DNA of 64,000 nucleotides. Source: Shewanella surugensis. GTDB lineage: Bacteria > Pseudomonadota > Gammaproteobacteria > Enterobacterales > Shewanellaceae. Positions 8,280-19,132 of the stretch are shown here, one piece after another (the first letter of the stretch is position 1; each line of letters opens with the position of its first letter). The stretch covers positions 1-64,000 of the forward strand of contig NZ_JAKIKS010000012.1 of NCBI RefSeq assembly GCF_023284005.1, written 5' to 3'. A program made the translations under genes and the position numbers. A model generated the notes under the pieces. The model did no database searches, had not been told where the DNA came from, and saw nothing but the letters and a program-made list of their open reading frames with translations.

Positions 8280-11156
8280 TTAGCTTTCGAGTTTCGCTAA
8301 TTCGGCTTTTTGCTCGGTGAGCTTGTCGATATCACGTTGATATTCAGCTTGTTTGGCACGCTCTTTTTCAATAACGGCTTCAGGGGCTTTAGCGACAAAA
8401 CCTTGATTTGAGAGTTTCTTTTCGATGCGCTTAAACTCACTGTCAGCTTTGTCTAATTGTTTATCGATACGGGCCACTTCAGCGGCAACATCGATAAGGC
8501 CTGCCATGGGGATAAGCAGTTCCATATTACCGATCAACTGAGTGCTGGACATCGGGGCGCTGTCACCGTCCTCTAGCACTGTCATTGATTCCAGTTTGGC
8601 TAAGGTGGTAAAGAATGTTTGGTTAGTTTCAATACGTTGCTTATCTTGTGCGTTGACACCTTTTAATAAAGCATTGAGGGGTTTCGATGGGGCGATGTTG
8701 AGTTCTGCGCGGATATTACGCACGGCCACAATCACTTGTTTCACCCACTCTAAATCTTGCATTGCAGCTTCATCAACTTGATTTTGTTGATATTCAGGGA
8801 AAGCGGCTAACATGATACTTTCACCTTGAACGCCAGTCAGTGGCTTAACACGTTGCCAAATGGTTTCGGTGATATAAGGCATGATGGGGTGCATTAGACG
8901 CTGCATGGCCTCAAGCACTGTGACAAGGGTGTGCCTGGTGCCACGAAGCTCATCTTCACTGCCACTTTGCATGACGGGTTTGGTGAGCTCAAGGTACCAA
9001 TCACAGAACTGGTTCCAAGTGAATTCATAAAGCGTATTGGCCGCTAAATCAAAGCGGTAATTTTCCATATGTTCATCAAAGGTTTTTACTGTTTGGTTAA
9101 ATAGGCTGATGATCCAGCGATCGGCCAGTGATAAGGTTAAGCTGCCACTTTGCTTGCCATTGGCATTGATACCACAATCTTCGCCTTCAGTATTCATTAA
9201 TACGTAACGTGAGGCATTCCAGATTTTATTACAGAAACTGCGATAACCATCGAGACGTTTCATGTCCCAGTTGATGTCGCGGCCAGTGGATGCCATTGAA
9301 GCCAGAGTGAAACGCAGGGCGTCAGTACCATGCGCTTCGATACCTTCGCTGAATTCTTTACGAGTACTTTTCTCAATTTTTGCCGCCAATTTAGGCTGCA
9401 TCATGTTACCAGTGCGTTTTGTCACCAGAGATTCGAGATCAATACCATCAATCATATCTAAAGGATCAAGCACGTTCCCTTTTGATTTTGACATTTTATT
9501 ACCCGCTTCATCTCGGATAAGACCGGTAATATACACGGTCTTAAAGGGGACTTGCGGTTTACCATTTTCATCTTTAATGAAATGCATGGTCATCATGATC
9601 ATGCGTGCCACCCAGAAGAAAATAATATCAAAACCAGTGACTAAAACATCGGTTGGGTGGAAGGTTTTAAGATCGTCGGTATTATCAGGCCAGCCTAACG
9701 TGGCAAAGGTCCATAACGCTGAGCTAAACCAAGTATCGAGTACGTCAGCATCTTGACGTAAGACGACACTGTCATCGAGCTTATATTTGGTACGCACTTC
9801 ACCTTCATCACGGCCAACATAGACTTTTCCTGTTTCATCATACCAAGCAGGAATGCGATGTCCCCACCAAAGTTGACGAGAGATACACCAGTCTTGAATG
9901 TCACGCATCCAAGAGTTGTACATGTTTTCATATTGCTGAGGGACAAACTTGATATCACCATTGTCTACCGCTTCCATGGCTGTTTTGGCCATCGGGGCGA
10001 CAGAGACGTACCATTGATCGGTTAACAGTGGCTCAATGACCACGCCTGAGCGATCGCCATAAGGCACTTTAAGTGCATGGGGTTTAATTTCACCGAGTAA
10101 GCCTAGTGTTTCAAGCTCTTCAATAATCGCGCTACGGGCTTTGAATCTATCAAGACCTGCATAGCGTTCAGGTAGGTTGCCATCAAGTTGTGTGTTGTTG
10201 CTGCCATCGGTGTTAATGACTTCAGCCATTGGGCGGATGGCCGCATCGAAGGTTAAAATATTGAACATGGGTAGCAGGTGACGCTTACCCACTTCGTAAT
10301 CGTTAAAATCATGTGCAGGGGTGATTTTCACACAACCGGTACCAAATGCCATGTCCACATAATCGTCACAGATAATAGGAATGCGGCGATTAACAATCGG
10401 TAGCAGGATAAACTTACCAATAAGCGATTGGTAACGCTCATCTTCAGGGTGAACGGCTACGGCGCTATCACCTAGCATGGTTTCTGGACGCGTAGTGGCA
10501 ATTTCAAGGTAATCTTTGCCATCGGCCGTTAAGGCACCGTCAGCGAGTGGGTAACGAAAATGCCACATGCTGCCTTGTTTTTCTTTGTTTTCGACTTCTA
10601 AATCTGAAATCGCGGTGTGCAGTGCTGGATCCCAGTTGACAAGACGTTTACCTCGATAGATAAGTTCATCGTCATATAGGCGCACAAAAACTTCTTGAAC
10701 GGCAGCAGACATGCCTTCATCCATGGTGAAGCGTTCGCGATCCCAATCAACAGATGCCCCTAAGCGACGCAGTTGTTTAGTAATCGTGCCACCGGACTGT
10801 GCTTTCCAATCCCAAATGCGATCGATAAAGTTTTCACGACCTAAATCGTGGCGAGTTTTGCCTTCTTCAGCAGCAACTTTACGCTCAACCAGCATCTGAG
10901 TGGCGATACCGGCATGATCGGTTCCCACTTGCCATAAGGTATTTTTACCTTTCATACGCTGATAACGCGTCAAGGTGTCCATAATGGTATCTTGAAAAGC
11001 ATGGCCCATGTGTAAACTGCCAGTCACATTTGGCGGTGGGATCATGATGCAATAGTTGCCTTGGGACTGTTCGCCCTGTGGTTTAAAGTAACCTTGCTCT
11101 TCCCAGTTTTGGTAAAGAGATTGTTCAATGGACTGCGGATGATATGTTTTTTCCAT
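8280..11156 (-). CDS. valS: valine--tRNA ligase
   Basis: Class I aminoacyl-tRNA synthetase that charges tRNA-Val and edits misactivated threonine. It has 958 residues (951 in E. coli). The HIGH motif appears in [16 protein letters not shown] (about residue 41), followed by a long CP1 editing domain ([19 protein letters not shown]). The KMSKS loop is in [14 protein letters not shown] (about residue 553), with an anticodon-binding domain and a C-terminal coiled-coil arm (about 885-958, [18 protein letters not shown]). It starts 15 bases after holC, so the two are probably co-transcribed. Its 3' 320 bases occur again, diverged, at 7724-8035. Confidence 0.97.
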   Translation of the reverse strand: MEKTYHPQSIEQSLYQNWEEQGYFKPQGEQSQGNYCIMIPPPNVTGSLHMGHAFQDTIMDTLTRYQRMKGKNTLWQVGTDHAGIATQMLVERKVAAEEGKTRHDLGRENFIDRIWDWKAQSGGTITKQLRRLGASVDWDRERFTMDEGMSAAVQEVFVRLYDDELIYRGKRLVNWDPALHTAISDLEVENKEKQGSMWHFRYPLADGALTADGKDYLEIATTRPETMLGDSAVAVHPEDERYQSLIGKFILLPIVNRRIPIICDDYVDMAFGTGCVKITPAHDFNDYEVGKRHLLPMFNILTFDAAIRPMAEVINTDGSNNTQLDGNLPERYAGLDRFKARSAIIEELETLGLLGEIKPHALKVPYGDRSGVVIEPLLTDQWYVSVAPMAKTAMEAVDNGDIKFVPQQYENMYNSWMRDIQDWCISRQLWWGHRIPAWYDETGKVYVGRDEGEVRTKYKLDDSVVLRQDADVLDTWFSSALWTFATLGWPDNTDDLKTFHPTDVLVTGFDIIFFWVARMIMMTMHFIKDENGKPQVPFKTVYITGLIRDEAGNKMSKSKGNVLDPLDMIDGIDLESLVTKRTGNMMQPKLAAKIEKSTRKEFSEGIEAHGTDALRFTLASMASTGRDINWDMKRLDGYRSFCNKIWNASRYVLMNTEGEDCGINANGKQSGSLTLSLADRWIISLFNQTVKTFDEHMENYRFDLAANTLYEFTWNQFCDWYLELTKPVMQSGSEDELRGTRHTLVTVLEAMQRLMHPIMPYITETIWQRVKPLTGVQGESIMLAAFPEYQQNQVDEAAMQDLEWVKQVIVAVRNIRAELNIAPSKPLNALLKGVNAQDKQRIETNQTFFTTLAKLESMTVLEDGDSAPMSSTQLIGNMELLIPMAGLIDVAAEVARIDKQLDKADSEFKRIEKKLSNQGFVAKAPEAVIEKERAKQAEYQRDIDKLTEQKAELAKLES

Positions 11157-11171
11157 GGGATCGTATACTTC

Positions 11172-11642
11172 TCAAACTAAATTAAGGGGTTGCGTTGCTA
11201 TATCTTGGGTCGCTAGTGCGATACCTAAGGTGCGATATTGGCGATAGCGATCGCGTGCGTGTGCTTTATGCGTATCGTTATTAGCAACAAAATCGAAAAT
11301 CTGGCCAAAGTTTACCGCAAATGAGGGGACTTGGTCTGCAAGATTGATCAATTGATGACGATTTTTATTTGGCCCGAGTGGATCGAATCCAATTTCGACA
11401 GGCGCGCCAGTAATGGGCCCTTCACCTTTTAGGTTGTGAGGGACAAAGGCACTGGGTTTGAATTGCCAAAGTAATTCATCAATAGCATAAGCTTGTTGTT
11501 TGTTCTCACAATGAATATAAACGTGTTGTTGCTTTACGAATGCGTGCTGGGCCAATTCACAGGCGAGTTGATAGACAGCGTTTAGGTCTACACTTTGTTG
11601 TGCTAATGGAGGAGGCAGCAGATAAAACAGCGTTTGGGTCAT
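11172..11642 (-). CDS. holC: DNA polymerase III subunit chi
   Basis: The chi subunit of the polymerase III clamp loader, which links the holoenzyme to single-strand-binding protein through psi. At 156 residues it is near the usual 147. The N-terminus TQTLFYLLPP and the core ACELAQHAFVKQQHVYIHCEN fit the family. FVPHNLKGEG and PVEIGFDP match the conserved central stretch, and NFGQIFDFVAN the C-terminal part. The place between pepA and valS is the standard gammaproteobacterial order and supports the call. Confidence 0.9.
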   Translation of the reverse strand: MTQTLFYLLPPPLAQQSVDLNAVYQLACELAQHAFVKQQHVYIHCENKQQAYAIDELLWQFKPSAFVPHNLKGEGPITGAPVEIGFDPLGPNKNRHQLINLADQVPSFAVNFGQIFDFVANNDTHKAHARDRYRQYRTLGIALATQDIATQPLNLV

Positions 11643-11818
11643 TGGACTGAATTCTATTTGGGCTTAACGATTAACTGGGTATTGTACACGGAACTCGGAA
11701 TGTTCCCTAAAGCGTTTTTATTTTCACCGTACTTTTTATTGATGCTCACGATTTTTATTTAGATTGGGAAATAAAAATGAGATCGATGCTTTTTAGGCGT
11801 TTAATATTGTGAAATTAA

Positions 11819-11845
11819 GACCAAAGTCACTCATTGACTTCGGTC
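11819..11845 (-). terminator. hairpin downstream of pepA
   Basis: An 11-bp stem gaccaaagtca/tgacttcggtc (one G-U-type pair) with a 5-base loop lies just past the pepA stop. On the minus strand it is followed by ttaattt. It probably ends pepA before holC. Confidence 0.55.
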
Positions 11846-11873
11846 CAAATTCACGCTTGCTTTGGCGTTGAGA

Positions 11874-13391
11874 TTAAGCTGATTTTTCGCCTTGCTCGAC
11901 ACCAGCTCGGTTGATCAAGAATTGTGTTAGCAAAGGCACTGGACGCCCCGTTGAACCTTTATTGACACCACTATTCCAAGCCGTACCCGCCACATCTAAA
12001 TGTGCCCAGTGGTACTTTTTAGCAAAGCGAGACAAGAAACAGGCTGCGGTAATGGAGCCGCCAGCACGACCGCCTAGGTTGGTCATATCGGCAAAAGGAC
12101 TTTCGAGCAGTTCTTGGTATTCATCCCATAACGGCATGCGCCATGCTCTGTCACCGCTTTGTTCACCTGCATTGAGTAATTCATGAGCGAGTGGATTATG
12201 GGCCGAAAACAGGCCAGAGGCGTATTTACCTAACGCAACAACACAGGCACCTGTTAACGTCGCTGTGTCGACAACCAGTTCGGGATCGAAGCGCTCAACA
12301 TAGGTTAATACATCACATAAAACCAATCGACCTTCGGCGTCAGTATTGAGGACTTCAACGGTTTGCCCTGACATGGTTGTCAGTATATCACCAGGGCGAT
12401 AAGCATTACTTGATGGCATGTTCTCACAACCGGCAAGAATACCGATGACATTAATAGGTAACTTCATTTCACATAAGGCTTTCATGGTGCCGATAACACC
12501 AGCAGCGCCGCCCATATCGTATTTCATCTCATCCATGGCTTCGCCTGGTTTTAATGAGATCCCACCCGAGTCGAAGGTTAATCCTTTGCCGATGAGAACA
12601 ATGGGTTTGTCATTGCCTTTTGCTGATCCGTTATATTCCATAATGGTCATAACGGATTCATTATGGCTACCGCGTCCCACAGCAAGATAAGAGTTCATCT
12701 CTAATTTGGCCATTTGCTCTTCGCCAATAGTCGATACTGTCAGACTTTCATGTATTTCGGCGAGTTGACGTGCTTGAGAAGCTAAATAAGCAGGATTACA
12801 GATATTGGGTGGCATATTGGCCACATCACGGCATAAGCGCATACCGCTTGAAATGGCTAAGCCGTGTTCAATAGCACGCTCGCCGACAGTGAGCTCGCGA
12901 CGCGTCGGTACATTAAAGACAAGCTTACGCAATGGACGACGGGTTTCCCCTTTACGGGTTTTTAATACATCGAAACTATAGAGGCTATTTTGTGTGGTTT
13001 CTAAGGCTTCACGCACTTTCCAATAAGTATCGCGTCCTTTTACATGTAACTCGGTAAGAAAGCAGACTGCTTCCATCGAGCCTGTCTCATTTAGCGTATT
13101 AATTGTTTTGGTGATAATCTGTTTATATTGACGTTCGTCGAGTTCTCTTTCTTTACCGCAACCCACTAATAATACCCGCTCACTGAGTACATTTGGTACA
13201 TGATGTAGCAGGAGCATTTGTCCAGGTTTTCCCTCTAAGTCCCCACGGCGTAAAAGATTACTGATATAACCTTCACTAATTTTATCCAGCTGTTCGGCAA
13301 TACCCGATAAGCGTCGAGGTTCATACACGCCGACAACGATACAAGCTGAGCGTTGCTTCTCTGGGCTACCGCTCTTTACACTAAACTCCAT
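11874..13391 (-). CDS. pepA: leucyl aminopeptidase (cytosol aminopeptidase, M17)
   Basis: A hexameric two-metal aminopeptidase of 505 residues (503 in E. coli). E. coli PepA also binds DNA, in Xer recombination at plasmid cer sites and in carAB control. [18 protein letters not shown] and YDMGGAAGV carry metal and substrate ligands, and [14 protein letters not shown] is the M17 signature with the Asp/Glu metal ligands. The N-terminal domain ([20 protein letters not shown]) is the usual non-catalytic one. It diverges from lptF, with about 220 bases between, and is followed by holC and valS. Confidence 0.96.
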   Translation of the reverse strand: MEFSVKSGSPEKQRSACIVVGVYEPRRLSGIAEQLDKISEGYISNLLRRGDLEGKPGQMLLLHHVPNVLSERVLLVGCGKERELDERQYKQIITKTINTLNETGSMEAVCFLTELHVKGRDTYWKVREALETTQNSLYSFDVLKTRKGETRRPLRKLVFNVPTRRELTVGERAIEHGLAISSGMRLCRDVANMPPNICNPAYLASQARQLAEIHESLTVSTIGEEQMAKLEMNSYLAVGRGSHNESVMTIMEYNGSAKGNDKPIVLIGKGLTFDSGGISLKPGEAMDEMKYDMGGAAGVIGTMKALCEMKLPINVIGILAGCENMPSSNAYRPGDILTTMSGQTVEVLNTDAEGRLVLCDVLTYVERFDPELVVDTATLTGACVVALGKYASGLFSAHNPLAHELLNAGEQSGDRAWRMPLWDEYQELLESPFADMTNLGGRAGGSITAACFLSRFAKKYHWAHLDVAGTAWNSGVNKGSTGRPVPLLTQFLINRAGVEQGEKSA

Positions 13392-13614
13392 GAGCTCTCC
13401 TAGATTCTTAAAGACAAATTTTATTATTTATTGGATAATGTCTGCTTGTGCCCCAATATGGGGACTAAATATGGCACACCAAAAGCTATTTCCTCTGGTG
13501 TATTATTGTCCATGTTCAGCCATTGTTGGTTGCAAAACGACTAAAAGTAGACAGTTTACATGAAAGTTGTGTTGATACCAGCATAAATGAAAGTTTAGAG
13601 AGTGTAGCCTACTT

Positions 13615-14727
13615 GTGATTGTATTTAGATACTTGATTAGCGAAGTTTTAAAAGCACAGATAGCCGTACTGTTAGTTTTATTGGCTATTTTTATCAGTCA
13701 ACAGTTCGTGCGTGTGCTTGCCGATGCCTCTGATGGCGAATTTCCGGCCTCACTGGTGGTGACGCTATTAGGACTTAATCTGCCTTTTTTGGCGGTGCTG
13801 GTGATCCCGTTAAGTTTGTTTTTAGGAATTTTACTGGCTCATGGGCGTATGTATTCCGAAAATGAAATGGTGATCCTTCATGGGGTCGGGGTGAGTGAAT
13901 GGTATATTACTAGAGTTACCTTACTGATAGCTTTAGTTAATGTGGTTATAACGGGCTTTTTATCTCTTTATGTTGCGCCTTGGGCGGAGGAAAGGCAAAA
14001 CCAAGTTTTAGAGCATGCTCAATCTGAAGCCGGGCTCGCCGCATTAACCGCTGGACGTTTTCAAACGAGTCCCGATGGTCGAGCGGTATTGTTTGTTGAA
14101 AAAATTGGACGAGATAATACACTCGACAATGTGTTTGTTGCTCAACTGCCCGAAAAAGATGATGAAAAGGGAATGAGTAATGTCGTTGTGGCCAAGAGTG
14201 GCAGCGTGGTTGAAGATGACAGCGGCGCGCAACGATTGCAGTTATCTGATGGTGTGCGTTATCAAGGCCGTCCGAAAGATTTAGATTATCAGATAACCGA
14301 TTTTGGGGGTTATCAAATGCAGATTAAAGAGCAAGAGGTGGATCAACGTCGACGCAAGCTCTCTTCTTTGCCACTGGCTAAACTTATGGATATTGATACA
14401 CCAGAAGCCACGGCCGAATTTCATTGGCGTTTGGCGATCCCATTAGCGATCCCTTTAATGACCTTAATTGCTGTGCCTATGTCGAGAGTGAATAATCGCC
14501 AAGGTAAATTTGCGAAAATGCTACCTGCTATTTTACTGTATTTGGGCTATTTTGGTTTGATGGTCGCTGGTAGAAAAGCGCTAGAAGATGGTGTGATCCC
14601 TGCATTTTTAGGAATGTGGTGGATCCATGCATCGGCCTTACTGATTGGACTCATTTTGTTAAGCAAAGAAAGGCCATGGGGTAGTAAGCTGTTAGCCCAA
14701 TTTAAGCGTAAAAAGGCGGCGGCATGA
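13615..14727 (+). CDS. lptF: LPS export ABC transporter permease LptF
   Basis: An inner-membrane subunit of the LptB2FG exporter that extracts lipopolysaccharide and passes it to LptC. It has 370 residues with three N-terminal helices (from FRYLISEVLKAQIAVLLVLL), a periplasmic beta-jellyroll (about 130-265) and three C-terminal helices (WRLAIPLAIPLMTLIAVPMS onwards). I use the GTG at 13615, because MIVFRYLI is the family's normal N-terminus. It overlaps lptG by four bases (ATGA), indicating translational coupling. Confidence 0.95.
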   Translation: MIVFRYLISEVLKAQIAVLLVLLAIFISQQFVRVLADASDGEFPASLVVTLLGLNLPFLAVLVIPLSLFLGILLAHGRMYSENEMVILHGVGVSEWYITRVTLLIALVNVVITGFLSLYVAPWAEERQNQVLEHAQSEAGLAALTAGRFQTSPDGRAVLFVEKIGRDNTLDNVFVAQLPEKDDEKGMSNVVVAKSGSVVEDDSGAQRLQLSDGVRYQGRPKDLDYQITDFGGYQMQIKEQEVDQRRRKLSSLPLAKLMDIDTPEATAEFHWRLAIPLAIPLMTLIAVPMSRVNNRQGKFAKMLPAILLYLGYFGLMVAGRKALEDGVIPAFLGMWWIHASALLIGLILLSKERPWGSKLLAQFKRKKAAA

Positions 14728-15782
14728 GAATTTTAGATTTCTACATTGCCAGAACGATTATTGGTAGCTCGGCTTTATGTTTGCTTATTTTGACAGGATT
14801 ATCAGGCATTATTAAATGGGTGGATCAGCTTAGGTTGGTGGGACGCGGCACTTATAATATGATCGATGCGGGTATTTATGTGCTGTATCTTATTCCCCGT
14901 GATATTGAAATGTTTTTCCCGATGGCGGTGTTATTGGGTGCTTTAATCGGCATGGGAATGATGGCGTCAAACTCAGAGTTAGTGGTGATGCAATCTTCGG
15001 GATTATCTCGATTACAAATTGCGATGTCGGCGATGAAAACGGCGATCCCGTTAATGATCTTAGTCATGATGTTAGGTGAGTGGGGTGCGCCCGCAGCCGA
15101 ACTCAAAGCAAAAGAGCGACAAGCTATTAAGATTTCTGGTGGCAGTTTCATTAAATCTAATCAAGGTATTTGGGCTAGGGATAGTGGTTTATTTGTGAAT
15201 ATTGGCCAAGTGGTTGATGTCGATACACTCAGTAATGTTACCTTGTATAAATTTGATGATACTTTGCACTTAGTGAGTACCGTTAATGCCGATACCGCGA
15301 ATTATGTCAATGAGCAGTGGCTATTACATGATGTGGAAACCACGCACTTTACAACAGATAAAGTGACGGTGAGCTATAAAGAGCAGGATATTTGGCAGTC
15401 AACATTAACACCCGATAAGTTGACGGTGGTATCGGTCAAACCTGAGTCATTGTCTATTCAGGGTTTACTCGGCTATTTAGAGTATCTAAAGGCAAATAAT
15501 CAAGCGACTGAACGTTATGAGCTAGCTTTATGGCGTAAGCTTATGCAGCCGGTCACGATTGCTGTGATGATGTTAGTTGCATTGTCATTTGTTTTTGGCC
15601 CCTTAAGAACGGCAACCATGGGTGCCCGGGTATTATTAGGGGTGGTGGCCGGATTTAGTTTTTATATTTGCAGTGAGATTTTTGGCCCGTTGAGTATTGT
15701 TTATGGGCTGCCTGCTTATATGAGTGCAGGCATGCCGGCATTAATTTTCAGTGTTGGTGCGCTGTATTTTATTCGTAAATAA
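14724..15782 (+). CDS. lptG: LPS export ABC transporter permease LptG
   Basis: Partner permease of LptF in LPS export, 352 residues. It begins RILDFYIARTIIGSSALCLL, the typical first helix. QLRLVGRGTYNMIDAGIYVL and PRDIEMFFPMAVLLGALIGM cover the lateral gate and coupling region. A periplasmic domain spans about residues 130-260, then comes ALWRKLMQPVTIAVMMLVAL. The start codon overlaps the lptF stop. Confidence 0.95.
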   Translation: MRILDFYIARTIIGSSALCLLILTGLSGIIKWVDQLRLVGRGTYNMIDAGIYVLYLIPRDIEMFFPMAVLLGALIGMGMMASNSELVVMQSSGLSRLQIAMSAMKTAIPLMILVMMLGEWGAPAAELKAKERQAIKISGGSFIKSNQGIWARDSGLFVNIGQVVDVDTLSNVTLYKFDDTLHLVSTVNADTANYVNEQWLLHDVETTHFTTDKVTVSYKEQDIWQSTLTPDKLTVVSVKPESLSIQGLLGYLEYLKANNQATERYELALWRKLMQPVTIAVMMLVALSFVFGPLRTATMGARVLLGVVAGFSFYICSEIFGPLSIVYGLPAYMSAGMPALIFSVGALYFIRK

Positions 15783-15797
15783 CTGAACTTGGGTTAA

Positions 15798-15828
15798 TAA
15801 AAATGGCGTCCATTCGGATGCAATTTTG
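15798..15828. terminator. stem-loop after lptFG
   Basis: The stem gcgtcc/ggatgc with loop attc is extended by flanking A- and T-runs and sits 16 bases past the lptG stop. The T-run follows on the plus strand, so it would end lptFG. It also lies downstream of the convergent RDD gene. Confidence 0.55.
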
Positions 15829-15846
15829 AGTATGGTAAGGGATGGT

Positions 15847-16404
15847 CTAGACACCACGCCAATTGCGCAGTTGATTGGCTTCTTCTGATAATACAACCAC
15901 TTCTGAGCGAGTCATACTATCTTGTAAGGCTAATTTGTCTGCCTTGAGTAAAATCCATAGATTGCCTACCCCTAATAAAGAGTAAACTAAGCGGGCACTC
16001 GCGGTGATCATACTCAGACTTTGCCCGTTAGGATGTTGTACTTTGACTCGCCATGCGCGCATTCCGAGGGTTTGGCCGCCATAGCTCCAAAAACTGATAT
16101 AAAAAAGACCCACACAGAGTACCAACCAGAATTGGTAGAGGCTTTGATATAGTGCTGTGCCATTAAGCAAATCAGAGATATGTTCAAAGCCATTCATATC
16201 CAGCATGTTGAGCGAGACAAGTCCGGTGAATACGCCAAAGCCGATAGCGCCAGCAATCATATAAACGGCAACGGCAAGTAAGGCATCGTAAATCATTGCA
16301 CCGAGCCGGCGAAAAAAACTGGCTCGGGGATAATTGGCATGCTCACTGTTTCCCCTGACTGTTTGTGTAGTTTGACTTATCTTGGTGTGCTTCATGGTAT
16401 TCAC
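15847..16404 (-). CDS. RDD-family membrane protein
   Basis: A 185-residue membrane protein of the RDD family. ASFFRRLGAMIYDALLAVAV carries the Arg and Asp of the RDD motif in the first helix. Two to three more hydrophobic segments follow, and GGQTLGMRAWRVKVQHPNGQ is the conserved loop. No function is known; some relatives act in ion transport. The first possible start is a GTG at 16404; the ATG three codons later (16395) is equally plausible. It sits next to the DUF2960-like gene on the same strand and faces lptFG, the usual Shewanella context. Confidence 0.85.
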   Translation of the reverse strand: MNTMKHTKISQTTQTVRGNSEHANYPRASFFRRLGAMIYDALLAVAVYMIAGAIGFGVFTGLVSLNMLDMNGFEHISDLLNGTALYQSLYQFWLVLCVGLFYISFWSYGGQTLGMRAWRVKVQHPNGQSLSMITASARLVYSLLGVGNLWILLKADKLALQDSMTRSEVVVLSEEANQLRNWRGV

Positions 16405-16406
16405 TT

Positions 16407-16664
16407 TTATTGTTCGGTGTCAGGATCGTCTTTAACGAAATAAATGTCACTAAAGCCAAAACGAGTAAATTCTTTGGCTCTAAAGTCTCTCACCGCTGCA
16501 CTGCCTTTAGAGGTCATAGCTATTTGTTGTTCCATAGCCAAATACTGCTTGAGATCAATGCCTTCTTCAGCAGCAACAGCTTCGTACATATCATGATAGA
16601 CGTCATAAGCAAAATTGATTTCTTTTGCTTGATTGTTATATTTATAGGTGATCCTACGCGCCAT
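16407..16664 (-). CDS. small conserved protein, DUF2960-like
   Basis: An 85-residue charged soluble protein with no signal or membrane segment. It begins ARRITYKYNNQAKEINFAYD and contains KGSAAVRDFRAKEFTRFGF. From memory this matches the DUF2960 family of Vibrio and Shewanella; a profile search would settle it. It lies directly upstream of the RDD gene, two bases apart, so the two are likely co-transcribed. Function unknown. Confidence 0.75.
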   Translation of the reverse strand: MARRITYKYNNQAKEINFAYDVYHDMYEAVAAEEGIDLKQYLAMEQQIAMTSKGSAAVRDFRAKEFTRFGFSDIYFVKDDPDTEQ

Positions 16665-16803
16665 GATGCTTATCCTAACGGTGACTAAAAAGAAAAATGG
16701 TTTTATTTACTTTGCTTAAAGTAAATTGTTGAATCAGGCATTATACTCCATTTTTTGTGATGCCTGATATTCCGAGTAGATATTTTATTCATCGCGTGAT
16801 TGA

Positions 16804-17439
16804 TTAGGCCAGTAAGCTTAATGTGGGCGCGAGATTACTAGGCCAAACGTGGTAGGCTTTATGATGTTTGATGAATGACGCTTTTTTATTACCTAATGTC
16901 AGCAAAAGATGATGTTTTAATGCTTTGGCGACCAATATGGTTTCATCGGCGCGTATGTATAAGGTTACAGGTTTAATGAGTTCGTCATTTTGAATATTAT
17001 GAAAATAATCATTTTCTGAAATGATCAAGCTGCTTCGTCCGTGACTATTCAATTTTAACTTCAGTTGGGGTGATAAACTTTGATCTTTGATAATGATCCA
17101 ATCTTCTTGTTCAAGCTGGGTGATAAAGGTTGTTAAGCCTAATCCCAGTCCTTGTTGTTTATCTTTAATCAAGGTGTATTGATTTTTGATCTTGAATAAG
17201 ATAGATGGAAGATCGGTACTGGTGCCTTGGCTACGAGCCTGACGGATCCATAGGGTTAAATCATTGGCGACGAGTTTAGGAAAGTGTTTATTTTTTAGTG
17301 CATTGACCATCCAGTGACAAATAAAATGGCTCCGAGTGGTTGGGGTTTTAACACTGGCTGTTACATTAAATTCTTCAAGTGCCTGTAAGCCTGCTGTAGC
17401 AAGTTCGAGGATGGCTTCATTATAAGTTTGCGTATTCAT
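16804..17439 (-). CDS. hypothetical protein, DUF2913-like
   Basis: A 211-residue soluble protein, mostly helical in its N-terminal half (YNEAILELATAGLQALEEFN, then SHFICHWMVNALKNKHFP). The beginning and the segment ANDLTLWIRQARSQG recall DUF2913 proteins of Vibrio and Shewanella. I make that link from memory and with moderate certainty. No catalytic motif is visible. It stands alone, downstream of the SDF transporter gene and a hairpin. Confidence 0.65.
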   Translation of the reverse strand: MNTQTYNEAILELATAGLQALEEFNVTASVKTPTTRSHFICHWMVNALKNKHFPKLVANDLTLWIRQARSQGTSTDLPSILFKIKNQYTLIKDKQQGLGLGLTTFITQLEQEDWIIIKDQSLSPQLKLKLNSHGRSSLIISENDYFHNIQNDELIKPVTLYIRADETILVAKALKHHLLLTLGNKKASFIKHHKAYHVWPSNLAPTLSLLA

Positions 17440-17468
17440 GTTTGTCCGTTATTGATTTCTATGACGTA

Positions 17469-17503
17469 TATACCCAAGCATATTTTCACTGTGCTTGGGT
17501 ATA
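17469..17503. terminator. 12-bp perfect inverted repeat downstream of the SDF transporter
   Basis: tatacccaagca and tgcttgggtata form a perfect 12-bp stem with an 11-base loop. It lies between the transporter stop (17552) and the DUF2913-like start (17439). There is no U-tract, so it may be an interspersed repeat element used as a terminator. Confidence 0.45.
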
Positions 17504-17551
17504 AAGTCTCATTATGGGCCTTTAGTGACTCATATCGATTATATTCCCATT

Positions 17552-18796
17552 TTAACTGAGAGCTGCGGGATCTTTATCATTATCGGTATGAAAAGTTAGC
17601 CGTTTGCCGACTATTTTTTCGATTAATTGAGTCGCACTAAGATCATGGGTAACATTAATGACGGTGGCCATGGCATCGGTTGTTGCACCGATCACCACAA
17701 GCATGGGGATGACTTCCATGGGTAGGCCGAGTGAGGTGACAATAAATATTTCACCTAAAAAGGCCCCGCCAGGAACGCCACTGACAATAACAGCATATAA
17801 GGTGGCGAGTAATAACGTTATGAAGAAAACTTCTGGGGTAAAATCCAAGCCCAGCACCGCATAGATAAAGACAATTTTTAATGATGCTGTCATTGCTGCG
17901 CCGCCCTTATTGATGTTGACCAACAAGGGCAGACAAATATCGGCTATTTCTTCTTTGAGCCCCATTTTTTGTGCGCTGCGAAGGTTCACGGGCAGACTGG
18001 CTAAGGATGAGCTGGTACCGAGTGCTGTGGCAGCAGAAGGAAACACATTGCGCCAAAAGCTGGCGATAGCTGGGCGTCCACCCGCAATAGCAGCATAAAA
18101 AGTAGAGCCAAAAATGAAGTAAATCAGAGCTGTCACTAGAAAAAGCAAGATGGCCCGCGCAAAAGAGGTTAACAACTCAGGATCTTGGTTAGCCATGGTG
18201 GAAGCAAAATAACAGCCTAAACCAATCGGGGCGACTATCATGATCATTGATACTATTTTCATGATCACCACATTTAAGCTATGTAACATCGCAGCGACTT
18301 TTCTGCCATGCTCACCGGATTGGCCGATCGCAACTCCTGCAATGATAGACATAATCACCAGCGCAAGAATATTGGATTTAGAGAGTAAACCGACAAAGTC
18401 ATTGGTGGTGAGCATTTTGACAAAATCCATATGTCCACCGCCTGTATTCATCGGCTCACTGAGTGTGAGGGTGACGCCTTGAGCGGGATTAAATAAAGTG
18501 GCTAGGCTTATCATTGTAAGCGATGGAATAATGGCCATAATTGCTGAAACGAGTATAACAGCGAGTAAAATAATCCCTAACTTTTTCAAATCTGTCATGC
18601 TGGCGATAGAAGAAGTGACACTTAAGCTCACTAAAGGCACGACTATCATGAAGAGTAAGTTAATGAAAATATTGCCTATAGGGGCAACTGAGTGGGCTAA
18701 TTCAGGAAAATAAATACCGACCATTGCGCCAATAGCTAGCGCTAATATCAAGATTATGGAAGAGCGATAATTTGTAAAGACATCGAGCAAGCGCAT
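17552..18796 (-). CDS. sodium:dicarboxylate symporter (DAACS/SDF family)
   Basis: An inner-membrane symporter of 414 residues for an acidic amino acid, dicarboxylate or related substrate. The serine-rich re-entrant hairpin is GTSSSLASLPVNLRSAQKMG (about residues 258-277). The second hairpin is SGVPGGAFLGEIFIV. The transport helix 8 segment ATTDAMATVINVTHDLSATQ replaces the NVTGD-type aspartate-binding motif with NVTHD, so substrate specificity may differ from glutamate. About eight hydrophobic helices are visible. The nearest named relatives would be GltP, DctA or TcyP; I do not choose between them. Confidence 0.85.
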   Translation of the reverse strand: MRLLDVFTNYRSSIILILALAIGAMVGIYFPELAHSVAPIGNIFINLLFMIVVPLVSLSVTSSIASMTDLKKLGIILLAVILVSAIMAIIPSLTMISLATLFNPAQGVTLTLSEPMNTGGGHMDFVKMLTTNDFVGLLSKSNILALVIMSIIAGVAIGQSGEHGRKVAAMLHSLNVVIMKIVSMIMIVAPIGLGCYFASTMANQDPELLTSFARAILLFLVTALIYFIFGSTFYAAIAGGRPAIASFWRNVFPSAATALGTSSSLASLPVNLRSAQKMGLKEEIADICLPLLVNINKGGAAMTASLKIVFIYAVLGLDFTPEVFFITLLLATLYAVIVSGVPGGAFLGEIFIVTSLGLPMEVIPMLVVIGATTDAMATVINVTHDLSATQLIEKIVGKRLTFHTDNDKDPAALS

Positions 18797-19132
18797 AATA
18801 TTAGCCTTATTATTTTAATGCTATGGAGTTTGGGGGGTAATTAATCATAATGATTGAAGTGTTGAAAGATCATATGAGAAATTAGAGCGTCATTATACCC
18901 AATTCAGATTTGTTAATAATATCAAATTGATTCTACATATATCCAAACCACTTGGATATGTGAGTTTATGAGTGCGTCAAATGGTTTAATTCAAGACGGA
19001 TGATTAAAGGGAGCTGATGTTATTGCTAAGATGGGGGCTTTACTGACAGTTTGGGAATTAAAAAGAGAGCACTGACTTGATTGCTGTTTATTATTGATGG
19101 GGGAGGCTTAATACCTCCCCCCCATTAAGCGT
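18797..19132. other. intergenic stretch with G/C-run hairpin
   Basis: Contains the promoter side of the symporter gene. Near 19099-19121 an 8-bp hairpin gggggagg/cctccccc lies just downstream of the helicase gene. It lacks a U-tract on the minus strand, so it is only a possible terminator. No gene is seen. Confidence 0.45.
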
